From: JAYSSF01 sp043772005
GTDB lineage: Bacteria; Patescibacteriota; Gracilibacteria; Absconditabacterales; Absconditicoccaceae
Direction of reading: 5' to 3'
Assembly: GCA_043772005.1 (NCBI GenBank)
Contig: JAYVGP010000010.1
Location: forward strand, 59,426 to 123,425
DNA length: 64,000 bases
Within the stretch, counting starts at the first letter, position 1. The number at the start of each line of letters is the position of its first letter. Below are positions 43,496 to 54,575 of this stretch, piece after piece. The notes under the pieces were generated by a model. It worked only from the letters and a program-made list of their open reading frames with translations, did not search any database and was not told where the DNA came from. A program made the position numbers and the translations under genes.

Positions 43496-44665
43496 TTAGT
43501 AAATATATCATCTAATTCTTGATTTATCTACCCGAATACGATTAACAATATATGGTCCAATATAATTCATACTCTCAATCAATACAGAATCACCACTAAC
43601 ATCAACAACAATACCCACATGTCAGTAGCCAGACCATCCGTTAGTCATAACAGCGACTGCTCATACTGATGCTGTAGTGCCTACACTATATCATGCTGCC
43701 TTAGCATTATTGTACCAGTTTCTCGCATTACCACCAAATGGCCTTGCCTTGCCTGGAACAAAGATATCTGGGCGCTTCTGAGCAGCATAACAAGTACATT
43801 GTCATGGAACAAATCAGTGACATGATGCTCTTGTCTGACTAACCCTCCATACTCATCCAGCAGCTTTGGTGGTAGTCCTTGTAGCTGTAGGTTTTTTCGT
43901 TATAGTAGTCTTAGATGGTTTGATTGATGTTTTAGCTTCAATCTTTATTTCTGGTTCAGGTTCAGGTTCTGGAACAATCAGTCACAATTTCTTACCTTCG
44001 TCCATTGTCAGTGGAACAAACACATCATCACCAGCAGCCAAACTATCATTATCGTTTTGCACTGAATTAAGATCCTTGAGATCTTGTAGGTCAAGATGAT
44101 ATTTAAGCGCAAAATCATGAATCGTAATCTGCTCTTTAGTTGTATAAATAAAACCATCGACACTACTAATAATCAACTCCTGTCATGCTTTAATCATCGA
44201 AGATGATAAACCATTGCTAGTCTTCAGTGATGTAGCAGTTACACCAAACTCACTAGCGATCGTATCAAGTGTATCTCATGGCTTCACAATATAAGCAAAT
44301 CTTGCCCCAAAATCTTCTCCATCATCCAAAATTGCTCCATCCAATGAGATATATGCATCATCCACTTCTTTAATATCAAGGCTATTATTAGCAAAAATTG
44401 CTACATTATTATCAGATACTGATATCATAATCATAACAAACAAAAAAATACTCACAATACTAGTTACTACTTTAGTAGTTCCTTTAATTCCAAGTGATTG
44501 TAGCTTATGATAAACTATATAATATGTATATGCAAATATCTTACCAGTAATACTAGTACTTTGGTGAGCCTTTTGCTGTAGCGATGTTACTAATTGATAT
44601 ATCACTCTTTTACAAGATTTGAGAATCTTGTTTGTCGCAGAATAGCGACGCTTAGTATGATACAT
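43496..44665 (-). CDS. LysM-repeat CHAP-domain peptidoglycan amidase
   Basis: 389 aa. A cytoplasmic basic N-terminus and one membrane helix (~65-85, 'VVTSIVSIFLFVMIMISV') anchor it. Two LysM repeats follow ('YIVKPGDTLDTIASEFGVTA' near residue 127 and a weaker one near 185), then a Pro/Glu and Thr/Lys linker, then a CHAP domain: catalytic Cys in 'GQCTCYAAQKRPD', 'NARNWYNNAKAAGYSVG' and His in 'GYGHVGIVVDV', 'LIESMNY'. It would cut peptide cross-links in the wall, with the LysM repeats binding glycan. Confidence 0.9.
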
Positions 44666-44821
44666 ATGGTCCGTAAAGAGTAAAAGTAGTTAATCAATTT
44701 TACTACCTATAACAATATAGAAGCCTGACTAACTATCGTGATCAATCGTATATATAAGATTAGAACACTAATTTGATACCTTTATATTTATATGAAACAA
44801 TTAATTTAACTATAACTATAA

Positions 44822-44911
44822 TGGCGGAGAGACAGGGATTCGAACCCTGGGTACTCGTGAAAGTACAACTGTTTTCAAGACAGGCACCTTAAACCACTCA
44901 GCCATCTCTCC
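44822..44911 (-). tRNA. tRNA-Ser (anticodon UGA)
   Basis: 90 nt with CCA encoded. Acceptor GGAGAGA/UCUCUCC perfect; anticodon loop CUUGAAA gives UGA, reading UCA. Long variable arm typical of Ser. The anticodon is UGA and it does not read the UGA codon, so it is not the recoding tRNA. Confidence 0.95.
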
Positions 44912-44990
44912 ACAATACAGTGATATAATATATAATCATTTAAGCGTTCAATACAAGTCAAAGCATAAAATATATGCTCTCATCTACAAT

Positions 44991-45016
44991 AAAAAAAACC
45001 CAATCAACTGATTAGG
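44991..45016 (-). terminator. terminator after the FKBP gene
   Basis: Minus strand CCTAATCA - GT - TGATTGGG, an 8-bp stem with one G-U pair, followed by eight T. 24 bp after the stop. Confidence 0.7.
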
Positions 45017-45039
45017 CTTCTATAAAATACACTAAGAAA

Positions 45040-45666
45040 TTATTTATCTATTGCCGCATCCTCTGTACCAACTGCTACTGGAGCAGTACCTGCTACTGGA
45101 GCAACATCAACAAGCGTAATCTTAAAAATTAGTGTCTTACCAGCAAGCTCATGATTGAAATCAATCGTAACCTTACCATCCTGAATCGATGTTACCTTAC
45201 CACGAGCACCACCAAAATTATATGACTCACCCAAAACTGGAGCAGTATCTTGGAATATTGCTACACCCGTAGTATACATAAGATCTGCCTTAGGGGCTCC
45301 ATATGCTTTATCCGTTGGAATAGTAACAGTCTTGGTTTCTCCCTTCTTCATGCCCACAACAGCCTCATCAAATCACTTGATCATCTGTCATCCTCCTACA
45401 GTGAACGTAAGTGGAGCATAATTCCTATTTGTAGAATATACACCAGATCAAGCCTTCTTAGCTTCTGCTTCGATACTTGTATCAAATACAGTACCATCCT
45501 CAAGACTACCCACATAATCCACAGAAACCGTTGCTCCCTGAGTAGGTACAGCATCAAGTGTAGGAGCAGCATCTGGGCTAGTAGTATCGGTTTTTTTAAA
45601 TAAAGAACATCAGGTTAAGCCCACAAGCACAAAAGCAAATATCACAAGAGTTACAATTTTTTTCAT
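45040..45666 (-). CDS. FKBP-type peptidyl-prolyl isomerase lipoprotein
   Basis: 208 aa. Signal peptide with lipobox 'VLVGLTGCS' (residues ~11-19): the Gly before the lipidated Cys is a UGA codon, so lipidation depends on the recoding. The FKBP_C domain follows: 'VSVDYVGSLEDGTVFDTS', 'FTVGGGQMIKGFDEAVVGMK', 'KTVTIPTDKAYGAPKAD'. SlyD-like insertion 'FGGARGKVTSIQDGKVTIDF' and 'HELAGKTLIFKITLVDV'. It folds proteins outside the cytoplasmic membrane. Confidence 0.93.
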
Positions 45667-45790
45667 CAGATGATCATAGGTAAAAAATAAAATACTATAC
45701 TATAGTAGTATTATCAAAATAAGATGCAATAAGAATATCTCATATTAAGTATCACAATATTATAAAATAGATATTCTAACTAATGACTTA

Positions 45791-46114
45791 TTAGTTAATT
45801 TCTATCATAGTATGATATTGAACTCATGATGTTATAGTTATCAGTGAGTCATATATAAAACAATCAGTCTGCTTGCTAAGGATGTTAGAAATATTATGAG
45901 CATGATTCATATCTCCTCTAGTCATCATCGTCTCAAGATCAATCTCATCTCTCACATACTGCTGTATGAGATTGAATACTCGTCTATAAGGAGTAGCATA
46001 ATTGATATCATGAGTTGGATGAGCGATAATATAATCGACTACCTGATCTCGTGAGCTATGATAAGGCAATTCATTAAGGTCACAATAATGACGAAGAAGA
46101 TCATATGGAGACAT
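45791..46114 (-). CDS. hypothetical protein
   Basis: 107 aa from the ATG at 46114 (MSPYDLLRHYCDLNELPYHS). The frame is open upstream to a TTG at 46210 across a T-rich stretch that would give a membrane helix, but that would overlap the next gene by 40 bp, so I prefer the ATG. Helical and charged, with 'DYIIAHPTHDINYATPYRRV' in the middle. No known family. The last ten residues follow a UGA Gly. Confidence 0.55.
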
Positions 46115-46169
46115 AATAACAATAATACAAAAAATAAGAAAAAAGAAAGCACAAATCAAAAAAAGAAAA

Positions 46170-46637
46170 CTACTGTAACTGCGTAATAACGTAAAACATA
46201 AACCTAACAATAATCCATGAAGCTCACATTAAAATAATCGCAATCACCGCTCATTTGACAGTTTTTTGAGCATTTTTGATACCTTCTTGTGACTCACGAA
46301 ATAAGATTCCATAAAATCAATAAATCAATACAATAATCGCAATAAATGCTACAAGACTGAGAGCAATATTAATCACATACTGAATATATCACAATACTCA
46401 CTCCCCTGTTGGCCTACTAGGAAGGAATATTTTAATTAACCTCTGAATCGGTCCTTCAGGGTCTACGACTGCATCTTTGATTGATCATTGTAATGTGTCT
46501 GGTGTGGTTATACCAAATTTATTGGTAGGAGTTGGGGCTGGAGTATCATAAGGAAATGGCTCTGCAGCGTGTATCACAGATCCTGCCATCACAGCAATAA
46601 TCAATCAAAACACCAGTCAGATATAATATTTTATCAT
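46170..46637 (-). CDS. small exported membrane protein with two helices (VirB2/TrbC-like layout)
   Basis: 155 aa. Signal peptide (residues 1-25, 'LVFGLIIAVMAGSVIHAAEP'), a Pro/Thr-rich linker, then two membrane helices ('IQYVINIALSLVAFIAIIVL' and 'AVIAIILMGASWIIVRFMFY') separated by a basic loop 'FRESQEGIKNAQKTVKG'. This matches the layout of VirB2/TrbC-like pilin subunits that CPR genomes often carry next to pilus genes, but the motif is weak. No type IV secretion genes are adjacent. Confidence 0.5.
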
Positions 46638-46722
46638 AATAGTAAGATAACAAATACTAAGAATAGTATATTCATTGTACTAGTGTAAGTCAAATTTGAC
46701 TAAAATTTAATACGAAAAAAAA

Positions 46723-46803
46723 TGTCGAAGAGGAGACTCGAACTCCCAAGCCTTGCGGCACACGAACCTCAATCGTGCATGTATACCATTCCATCACCTC
46801 GAC
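46723..46803 (-). tRNA. tRNA-Leu (anticodon GAG)
   Basis: 81 nt. Acceptor GUCGAGG/CUUCGAC, anticodon stem CACGA/UCGUG with loop UUGAGGU giving GAG (CUC/CUU). Class II variable arm. CCA not encoded. Confidence 0.93.
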
Positions 46804-46865
46804 ATTTGTATTGATTTTGTATTGAAGACTACTATAGTCTGACCGATACAGTGTTGATATATGTA

Positions 46866-47525
46866 ATGATTGTGGCTGCTGTTTCAAGTTTATTTTACAC
46901 TAAACCATTGATGAAAATTCTCTCCAATTTTGATACCAAGTTATATGACACACTCAAAGAACAATATCTCAAACAATACGGTTCAGATAATGTCATGATC
47001 GTCAGAAGAGCAAGTATATTTTTCTGGCTATATATTATGTTTCCGCTGATGGTGATGCTTTGCGTATTAGCATTTATGGCTTGGCTTTCATTTGGAGTAA
47101 CTATAAGAGACCCAACACTAGAAAACATCCTCCATATTGGTAGCTTAGTGAGCAGTCTTGTTATTTTAGTAGTACGATGATCTCGTATACTACTCAGATA
47201 TTTCGACTATACGATGGATTTCTGTATCATTACCCCCAAAGAACTTGTATCATACAATCAAGCATGACTATTCAATAGACATACAGAAATCATTGATACA
47301 GAGAAAATTAAGACCATCAACAAGATCCCTCAATGATTCTTTGGAAGCATCTTCAATTTTGCAAATATTGTCTTCCTTAGTGAATGAGATAAAGACATTG
47401 GAGATATTGCTCTCAGTTTTGTTGAAGATCCCGAAGAAACCTATAAACAAGTAAGAAGAATCATCGAACCACACCTTAATCAGCAAGCAGGAGAACAGAT
47501 ATTTGTAAAAAAAGAACAAATTTAA
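46866..47525 (+). CDS. membrane protein with bacterial PH-like domain
   Basis: 219 aa. Two membrane helices early ('WLYIMFPLMVMLCVLAFMAW' and 'ILHIGSLVSSLVILVV'), then a C-terminal domain ('DFCIITPKELVSYNQAGLF', 'DTEKIKTINKIPQGFFGSIF', 'GDIALSFVEDPEETYKQVR') with the alternating pattern of YdbS-like PH domains. Role unknown. The start could be GTG 46851, ATG 46866 or ATG 46911. Only 13 bp before the next gene, so probably co-transcribed. Confidence 0.65.
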
Positions 47526-47538
47526 ATTAATCAAACTA

Positions 47539-48495
47539 ATGCAATATTATAAACAATATATTATTACAATTATCATCTATCTGACTTATTTCGGAAGTTT
47601 GGTCAGTGCTCAAGAAGCTCTCATGACAGTCGAGCCAGCAGCACAATCAGCAAACTCTGTTGTGATTGATGACTGCAATCTAAGCATCACTAACCCACAG
47701 CTTCTCCAAAAAATTCACTGACAAAGCCCAACAATATCTCTGTCAGCTAATGATATCATCACAGCTCATAAAAAAACAATGGAAATATGTAAAGGAGCTG
47801 TATCCAAAAATGCAAAGCAACCTCGAACAACAAGCATGGTAGAAAATCTATGTACTCTTGTAATTGCAAAACTCGAAGGAAATGCTGAAGAAATATCTGA
47901 TAGACCCTCTTTTACTAGCGCCAAAGAACTCAAGAAACTCCTCGCTAAAAACGGAACACAAAGTGAATGAGTTGTACTTAGTACCGTCGCCACACAAGTA
48001 CAAAAAAGTATCGGTAAAGTGATAACTATGATGTCATATACGAGTCCTGAAAAATGTGGTACGATTGACATGAGTAACGGCCAGTGAATTGCAACATTAT
48101 ATACCAATATGTCCGACTCCATCTATAATATAGTTACCGACTGTGGCAACAGTATTCCTTACAGCGCTCGCTGGATGCAAAACAGAGTTACTATGTTATC
48201 ATCAAATTCACAAACTCCCTATGTATTTGGAGTACAACAAGGAGGAAATTATATCGACATTGAAGTTCAAAACTGTCAAACTAGAATCTCAGCATCATAT
48301 CAGAGATTATTCAACGAAGCTCAAGTATCATCAATCAAAGCACAACACAACTACAATCTCACAAATCTCAAATACTGGATGATCAATATCGCAGAACAAA
48401 GCGCCCTCCAAAAGGAAACATTTGAAAAAGCACTCTCCACTACTCAAATGACAGCAAAAGATACGCCCACAACAACACAATGCAATGTTAAATAG
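47539..48495 (+). CDS. secreted hypothetical protein
   Basis: 318 aa with a clear signal peptide ('YIITIIIYLTYFGSLVSAQE', cleavage after SA-Q). The mature part is Ser/Thr/Asn/Gln-rich, mostly helical, with paired Cys in 'DDCNLS', 'EICKGA', 'NLCTLV', 'EKCGTI', 'TDCGNS' and 'QNCQTR'. Six such Cys plus one near the end suggest disulfides outside the cell. No family recognised. Few UGA codons. Likely part of an extracellular structure. Confidence 0.75.
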
Positions 48496-48516
48496 TAATT
48501 AGTCACTATTCTGACC

Positions 48517-48544
48517 TTGTTTTATATTAGGATTTTGCTATAAA
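48517..48544 (+). promoter_or_regulatory. promoter of tRNA-Ser (GGA)
   Basis: TTGTTT (48517-48522), 16-bp spacer, TATAAA (48539-48544), nine bp before the tRNA. Confidence 0.5.
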
Positions 48545-48553
48545 GAGATAGTT

Positions 48554-48642
48554 GGACAGGTGGCCGAGTGGTTGAAGGCGCACGCTTGGAAAGCGTGTTT
48601 ACGGGTAATACCGTAACGTGGGTTCGAACCCCATCCTTTCCG
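48554..48642 (+). tRNA. tRNA-Ser (anticodon GGA)
   Basis: 89 nt. Anticodon stem CACGC/GCGUG with loop UUGGAAA gives GGA (UCC/UCU); long variable arm; T-arm GUGGG-UUCGAAC-CCCAU. The acceptor stem GGACAGG/CCUUUCC has a C4-U69 mismatch. CCA not encoded; a T-run follows directly. Confidence 0.92.
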
Positions 48643-48695
48643 ATTTTTTTGTTGAAAAAAAACCTCCTCTGTGCGAAGATGTTACACATAAAATA

Positions 48696-49445
48696 TTATT
48701 TCACAAATGATAGTGACAAATAAGCCTTACCCTCATCACCATGACTGAAACCCGCTGAATTGATACCTCAAAAACTACACACAAATGTAAACTTACCTGC
48801 TATACGTACAGGCAACCACGCATATAATATGCCACCTATTCAGTCACGATCGCCAGGAAAAGATCGTAAACCTGCATATGGGATATTGTTATCTTGAGCC
48901 CACTAATTAATCATCAGAAACATTTTTCTCTTTTCTCCTTCCTTTCAAACAAACCCATTAGTTTTAAATACTATTTTCTTTTCTCCTTCACTTAAATTAT
49001 ACCGATTAATTTTAGCGAATAGTTTAGGATGTTGATCAGCATAATCAGCAAATAATTCTTTGAGATACACTGTTGCTTGTACTCAATTATCAAAATCTTT
49101 GATCTCCATGCCTATTTGTTCAAATGATTTAGAGATTCAATCTTTACAGACAAAAGTAAAATCCTTACCATTAAAATTAAATTATCACTCTTTCATATAA
49201 TCATTGAGTTCTTTTTGAACTGTTCATTCAAAAATTTTAGGCGTAAATCATCACTGGTTAAGCTTTTCTACTTGAGCACCTTCGATTACTGATGCGATTG
49301 CAGGATTTTGGTTCTGGTTTTGAATCTCGATATGTGCTTTATCACGAGCATATAACTCTACAAACTCAGCATCAGTATATAACTTTTGATTAAGTTCTTC
49401 ATTGGTTAGCTCTCAATTGAGTGATGGGGTAGAAGTTAGTTTCAT
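48696..49445 (-). pseudogene. pseudogene: hypothetical protein interrupted by in-frame TAA and TAG
   Basis: One continuous frame of 250 codons, starting MKLTSTPSLNGELTNEELN, carries two internal stops. TAA lies at 49182-49184, right after a UGA, and TAG at 48903-48905. The same frame then continues sensibly: 'FNFNGKDFTFVCKDGISKSF', 'YLKELFADYADQHPKLF', and after TAG 'AQDNNIPYAGLRSFPGDRD', 'YAWLPVRIAGKFTFVCSFGG', 'FSHGDEGKAYLSLSFVK' ending at TAA. UGA cannot explain these stops. The beta-rich end resembles fibrobacter-type tails. Decay by nonsense mutation is simplest. Assembly error is the other explanation. Confidence 0.6.
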
Positions 49446-49663
49446 GCGAAGATAGATATAGAACAATAAAATCTAATATTGATAATTTATATTTATACAT
49501 ATTTGTCAAGTATAACTTTTGTCAGTTAAGATAGCCCTCATCCTTTTGACGAAGATAAAGAACCTATCTCGGAATACCCTTTTAACCAATTCCTAACTGG
49601 ATTATCGCGTCCTACCTCCTCACAATGACGAGTGCTTTGGGAAAATGAGTATTTAATAAAAAA

Positions 49664-49690
49664 AAGAAAAAAATCCCGACTACTCGAGAT
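49664..49690 (-). terminator. terminator after the CorC gene
   Basis: Minus strand ATCTCGA - GTAG - TCGGGAT (one G-U pair) followed by seven T. 15 bp after the CorC/HlyC stop. Confidence 0.7.
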
Positions 49691-49705
49691 CTACTTTTAT
49701 ACTTT

Positions 49706-50986
49706 TTACAATACCTTCATCCTCACAAGCTCCACTCTCTGCTTGGTTCTCTTGACGATCTTGATGTGATAGCCATCTGCATCCATCCCCTGACCCTCAT
49801 GAGGGATACGACCCCATAGATGATTGATATATCATGAAATCGTCTGATATGAATTATTTTCAGCAATCGGGACAGGTAAGGTATCATTGACGTCTACGAT
49901 ACCAATCATTGCATCGATGAGATACTCATCATCTTTGATCTGTTCTATGAGCGACACTTCGTTGTCGGTTTCATCTTGGATCTCACCTACCAGCTCTTCC
50001 AGAATATCCTCCATTGTCACCAACCCAATCGTTGTACCAAACTCACTCGTCACAATCGCCATATGTTTATGTGACTGCTGAAATAAGGTCAGCAGATCAT
50101 GCACTTTTTGCACTCATGGCACAAAATGGATTTGCTTAAGAATATTTTTAAGGCTGACCTTTTGAGTGCTAATATACTGTTTGAAAATATCTTTGGCGTG
50201 GACGACTCAAATGATAGTATCAATATCTCACTGATATACTGGATAACGAGAATATCACTCACGAGTAATAAACTCCATCACCTCATCAGTGGTAGATTTT
50301 ATATCAATCGCGACAATATCATGTACATTACACATGATTTGTCTTACCATCCTATCATCAAAATCAAAGACGTTTTGGATCAACTCATGTTCTGAACGGT
50401 GAATTGCTCATCATTCTTGAGATTCTGCCAAGATCATCCTCAGCTCAGCTTCACTATGGACTTGGTCATCGGCATCAGGATCAATACCCAATAATCTCAT
50501 CACTACGGTAGAAACCTTACCAATCAGCCATGTCAGAGGTCTCAATACGATATATAGTACACGTAACGGTAATCATATCACCAAGGCACTCTCAAACGAA
50601 TATCTAATCGCAATCGACTTGGGAGTGAGCTCTCACATAATAATCTGAAACAATGTGATAATAACAAACACAAGCACAAACGCGATCGTGTAAGAAACTC
50701 AACTCGCCACATCAATCCCCCACATAGGTCAGATGACAGATAATACATCAGACAATACTGCTTCTGCAGCCCATCACAAGGCCATACCCATCACAGTGAT
50801 TCATACCTGCGTCGTAGCAAGATACTGATCAATATGATCAAGGATATGCTGTACTACCTTGGCTTGAGTATGTCCATCTTTGGCACGAAGTTCGATTTGT
50901 GAATATCTTACCTTAACCAAGGCAAACTCTGCAAGAACAAAGAACGCATTAATCAAAACAAGGAAGAGAATAAGAAGGAAAGACAT
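49706..50986 (-). CDS. CNNM/HlyC-CorC family transporter with CBS domains
   Basis: 426 aa. N-terminal DUF21 (CNNM) membrane domain ('LILFLVLINAFFVLAEFALVKVRYSQ', residues ~4-29, then 'TIMGELTPKSIAIRYS'-like core 'IIMGELTPKSI'), a paired CBS region ('DIVAIDIKSTTDEVMEFI', 'GVVHAKDIF', 'TTIGLVTMEDILEELVGEI') and the CorC_HlyC domain ('AMIGIVDVNDTLPVPIAE'). These proteins move or regulate Mg2+/Co2+. Complete, with a terminator. Confidence 0.92.
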
Positions 50987-51239
50987 AATATGTATAAGAT
51001 AGAAGAATTAGAAGAGTAGCACCTTCACGGGCGACACGAAGTTAGTGCTTTAGTATATTCACTTTCAAGAATTAGATATCATATAACAGAAAAAGCTACT
51101 AACTAGAGCAGCAAACTGTATTCATACAGATAGTATATTCAGGCAGGATCTGGTGACATTATTTGATAAAATTATATACAAATAGCGACTAATTGCAAAT
51201 CTTGTTGAAATTGCTTCAGATAATCATTATCACGATAGT

Positions 51240-52820
51240 ATGCAGTATCTCATCCTCGCACTTATCATAGTACTTGGTATCACAATATCGACTCTTATCA
51301 CACAATCATGGTGATGGGGATTTGTTGTTTGGATTATTATTTGAATAGTTTTCATAGGGACGCGAGCATGGCACGTCCTTACAATGAAACAAAGAAAAAA
51401 AGAATTAAAAAAAGTCCGACTTATTTTCTGAGTGCGACTCCTCACATGAGTAGTAACATGGGCAAGATTGTGGGTACAAGACCTCCACTGTCGTCAGACT
51501 CCAGACACTACACAATGAGCTGCTACGGTAGATCGTGTATGGAAAAGCGATGAAAGCTATCTGATCAGACAATGAAACTATCAACGGATCTATGAAACCA
51601 GCGAGTCACTCCAACCATGACAGCAAGTTATGTTATATGCTGTAACTCAGAAATTACAAACTTGCATCACGACCTATACTCATCGAGATATATGATACAG
51701 AAAACTACAAAATCGGATACGTGGTGAGGATTTTGATTATGATCGTTGGTTGGTGATGAAGTGAGTAGACGGATATATCCAATGAAAAATAGTAACAATA
51801 AGAAAAAAAGAACAGTGAATATCCCTGAAGATAGAAGAAAATAAATCAGCAAATATTGCCACATTTAAAGATACTATTATCGATCAAATCACTACTATTT
51901 TCCCAAATCAGCGCAGTGCATGACGAGCAGGATGAACATTAATTTGAACCAAAGATCTTATCCACAAAGACGACTACGATCTCCTCATCAACTCATGATT
52001 GGTACACTTGATCGTAGTAAGCGGAGGAAATCTCGCTCTTGTCATCTTGATCTTGTGAGCGATCCTGTTTCGAGTACCAATGGTGATCAGGTATATACTG
52101 ATCGGATGATGACTGATCGTATATGTGATGATTGTATGACCAGACAGTAGTGTCCTACGTGCACTCGCAATGGCCATCATGACCATTCTATGAATCCTTG
52201 CTGGTAGAAGGCGATCCTTTGGGTGAATGCTCAGCATCACCACGATCATGCTCCTACGATATAATCCCATGATGATCTATGATGTCTGACTACGACTGAG
52301 TTTAAGTGCAGTGATTGGTATCTACATCACATATCATGAAGTCTCACGACTAACTCAGCAACGACCCAAAAAGTGGCGAAAACAATTAATACGTCAGATT
52401 CTGCTCATTATCAGCGCAAGCATCGGAGCTTGGTTAGGAACCCTCCCTATACTCATCTGGCAATTTGGTAGTGCAAATCTCACCAGCATTATTGCCAATA
52501 GTATCACTGGGATCATCGCTAGTATCACAACAATAGCTGAGTTAATTACCATCGCTCTTAGTCCTATGATCAACAGTGAATCCCCGTGAGTGGGGCTGCT
52601 CTCATCAATCACGCAATGGTGAGTTCGAATCGTTAATCAGCTCGTGAGCTTGATTTATCGAATTGCAAAACTCACCGTCGAGCGGTGAGTCTGGATCTGA
52701 GCAGGGAGTCAATCGGGGTTCTGGATAATCACATGATCAATTACTATCATATTTATACTACTCTATCGTCATACACAGAAGATGAGAGTTGAATATTTGT
52801 TGGAGATTAAGGATTTGTAG
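51240..52820 (+). CDS. comEC: ComEC/Rec2-family DNA channel protein (no metallo-beta-lactamase domain)
   Basis: 526 aa. Two N-terminal helices, a soluble stretch with OB-like content, then the Competence domain: 'GTLIGTKDLIHKDDYDLLIN' , 'SGLVHLIVVSGGNLALVILI', 'AMTILGILAGRR'-type core and about nine more helices. ComEC carries single-stranded DNA across the cytoplasmic membrane in transformation. Full-length ComEC has a C-terminal metallo-beta-lactamase nuclease; here the protein ends after the helices. This reading needs dozens of UGA(Gly) codons, several in tandem. Confidence 0.88.
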
Positions 52821-52876
52821 AGTAAATAGCTCATCTTGACCGACATAAAAAATGAGCGAATTATGAGCGAATTAAT

Positions 52877-53428
52877 TTATGTAGATTTCTCTAGTAATAT
52901 ATTAGGTTTGATCATCTCAAATTCACTCTTTAGAAAAGTATGCTTATTGCGAGACTGAACATATCTCACAATATCATTATCAACAGACTCGTCTCGATTA
53001 TCACTATATAGCTTTTTTTTCAAAAGATCTAGTCTATTCAAAAAATCTTGTAAAAATAAATTATAAGCTAAATGCCCTCACTTAGTTTCAATCTGTATAT
53101 CAGTAAACCTATGTCATCTTTGAGTCCAATTGATAACATGCTCATCTCGATATTCTATTGATTTATTAGATTCCGCTACTTCACACTTAGCATAATCAAA
53201 CATATTATTCATGGCACGCTGTATTTTGAATCGAAGTTTAGATTTTGGTTCTTCACTTGCTTGCAGATTTTTAGTTAATTGGCCAAAAACTTCTTTCCCA
53301 TCTCTTTCAAATGGAAAAATGATTGGCTCTCATTGCTCTTGAGCTTTCTCATTGATTCTTAATTTATCTTCTGGAGTGAGAGTCGAATCAGCAACTCTAT
53401 GAACTAATTTATTTTGTCTTAAAGCCAT
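52877..53428 (-). CDS. hypothetical protein
   Basis: 183 aa, family not recognised. Starts MALRQNKLVHRVADSTLTPED; charged throughout, helical, with 'FPFERDGKEVFGQLTKNLQA' and 'IQRAMNNMFDYAKCEVAESN'. No signal peptide or membrane segment. Three UGA Gly. Not obviously linked to neighbours: comEC converges on it and dedA lies 19 bp upstream on the same strand, so it could be dedA's operon partner. Confidence 0.65.
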
Positions 53429-53447
53429 ATTTTATAACTATAGCGAA

Positions 53448-54344
53448 TTAAATCTTATTTTCTATTTTCTTCTCCACACTCTCTTCAATAGTTTTTTCGA
53501 TTTCTACCCCATCACCCTTGACCACAAACTCCGCAATATCACCTACTTGATCCTTGATTGCGACCACATGAGATTTGATCGCAGCAAACTGCTCATGTGA
53601 CGCACGGATACGTGCCGTGATCTGCTTGATATCTTGATTGAACAACACTACCCATGCGATCATCTCTGTCACAGTAAATACCAAGAACCCAAGCACAATC
53701 AGCCACCATGATGTCGTAATATCTGGCCAAATAGCTCCAATAATCAAACTAGGGATAAATGTAGCAGCAGTCCAGATCGCAGCAGATAAGATTGAGTGAA
53801 TAGTAAAACGAATAATATTCATCCTCGCTACTCATGCCAACATCGGTAAGAACGAACCAATCACGATAAAGCGTCAGATATAGAGTGCTTTTTCACTATA
53901 TTTCTCAAAATATGCTTGTGCATTGTATAAATATTTCTTTTTGAAGAACCAGGTATCAGGTCTATCATATAACTTCTCACCTAGCTTACCTGCCCATCGA
54001 TATCAGAGCAAATCTCCTCCTACAGTCGATAGCACACAAAATAAGAACATAAAGATAGCTGACCGCCATCTTGCATTTGCGCCCAAGATTGTCCCTGATG
54101 TAAACAAGAGTATATCTACCGGCACCAGAAATCAAAAAAATGTCCCCGTCTCTAACACATTGCCAATCACAATGATAAAAATTGCTACAATCGTAGGTCG
54201 CACTCCCCCAGCGAGGATATTTTGGTAAAACGCACCCTGTACTCCACCTTGACTCAGAAGAGGGTTATCTCATTGCTGTGCTGTTTGGGTTACAGCTTGA
54301 TCTACAACACGATCAGTAGTGAGCTCACTATTTGTTGGGTTCAT
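53448..54344 (-). CDS. DedA/SNARE-associated (VTT) family membrane protein
   Basis: 298 aa. VTT domain: 'FGFLVPVDILLFTSGTILGA', 'SAIFMFLFCVLSTVGGDLLG', 'YRWAGKLGEKLYDRPDTWFF' and 'ALYIGRFIVIGSFLPMLAG' are the DedA signatures (E/D in loop, GxxxG, R-F-x-P-x-x-R-like). DedA proteins flip undecaprenyl phosphate or phospholipids. A C-terminal ~65-residue coiled coil ('ARIRASHEQFAAIKSHVVAI') is an extra. UGA Gly recur through helices. Confidence 0.88.
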
Positions 54345-54575
54345 ATTCACAGTTACACAAGTAATACTACCCCAATTATAGTATCAATGATACCAATGTG
54401 CAACATATAACTCTATCAAATCGTCAAAACCCTCGACATGCTACAAAAAATCATTTTGCTCTATGATATTATTTCATTTCACTTCATTCTTTGTTTATGC
54501 TGATAAAATTAGTGCGATAACAAAGATAATAAAAAAACCAATTTTTATACAAATTTATACAAATTTTAACCAAGC

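Noticed and set aside
44822..44911. tRNA with UGA anticodon as the suppressor that reads UGA codons
   Set aside because: The anticodon UGA pairs with UCA codons (Ser). The UGA-reading tRNA-Gly needs anticodon UCA and is not in this window.
49446..49663. Gene in the gap between the pseudogene and the CorC terminator
   Set aside because: Only very short frames under code 25. The stretch is repetitive and T/C-rich on one strand, with no coding signal seen.
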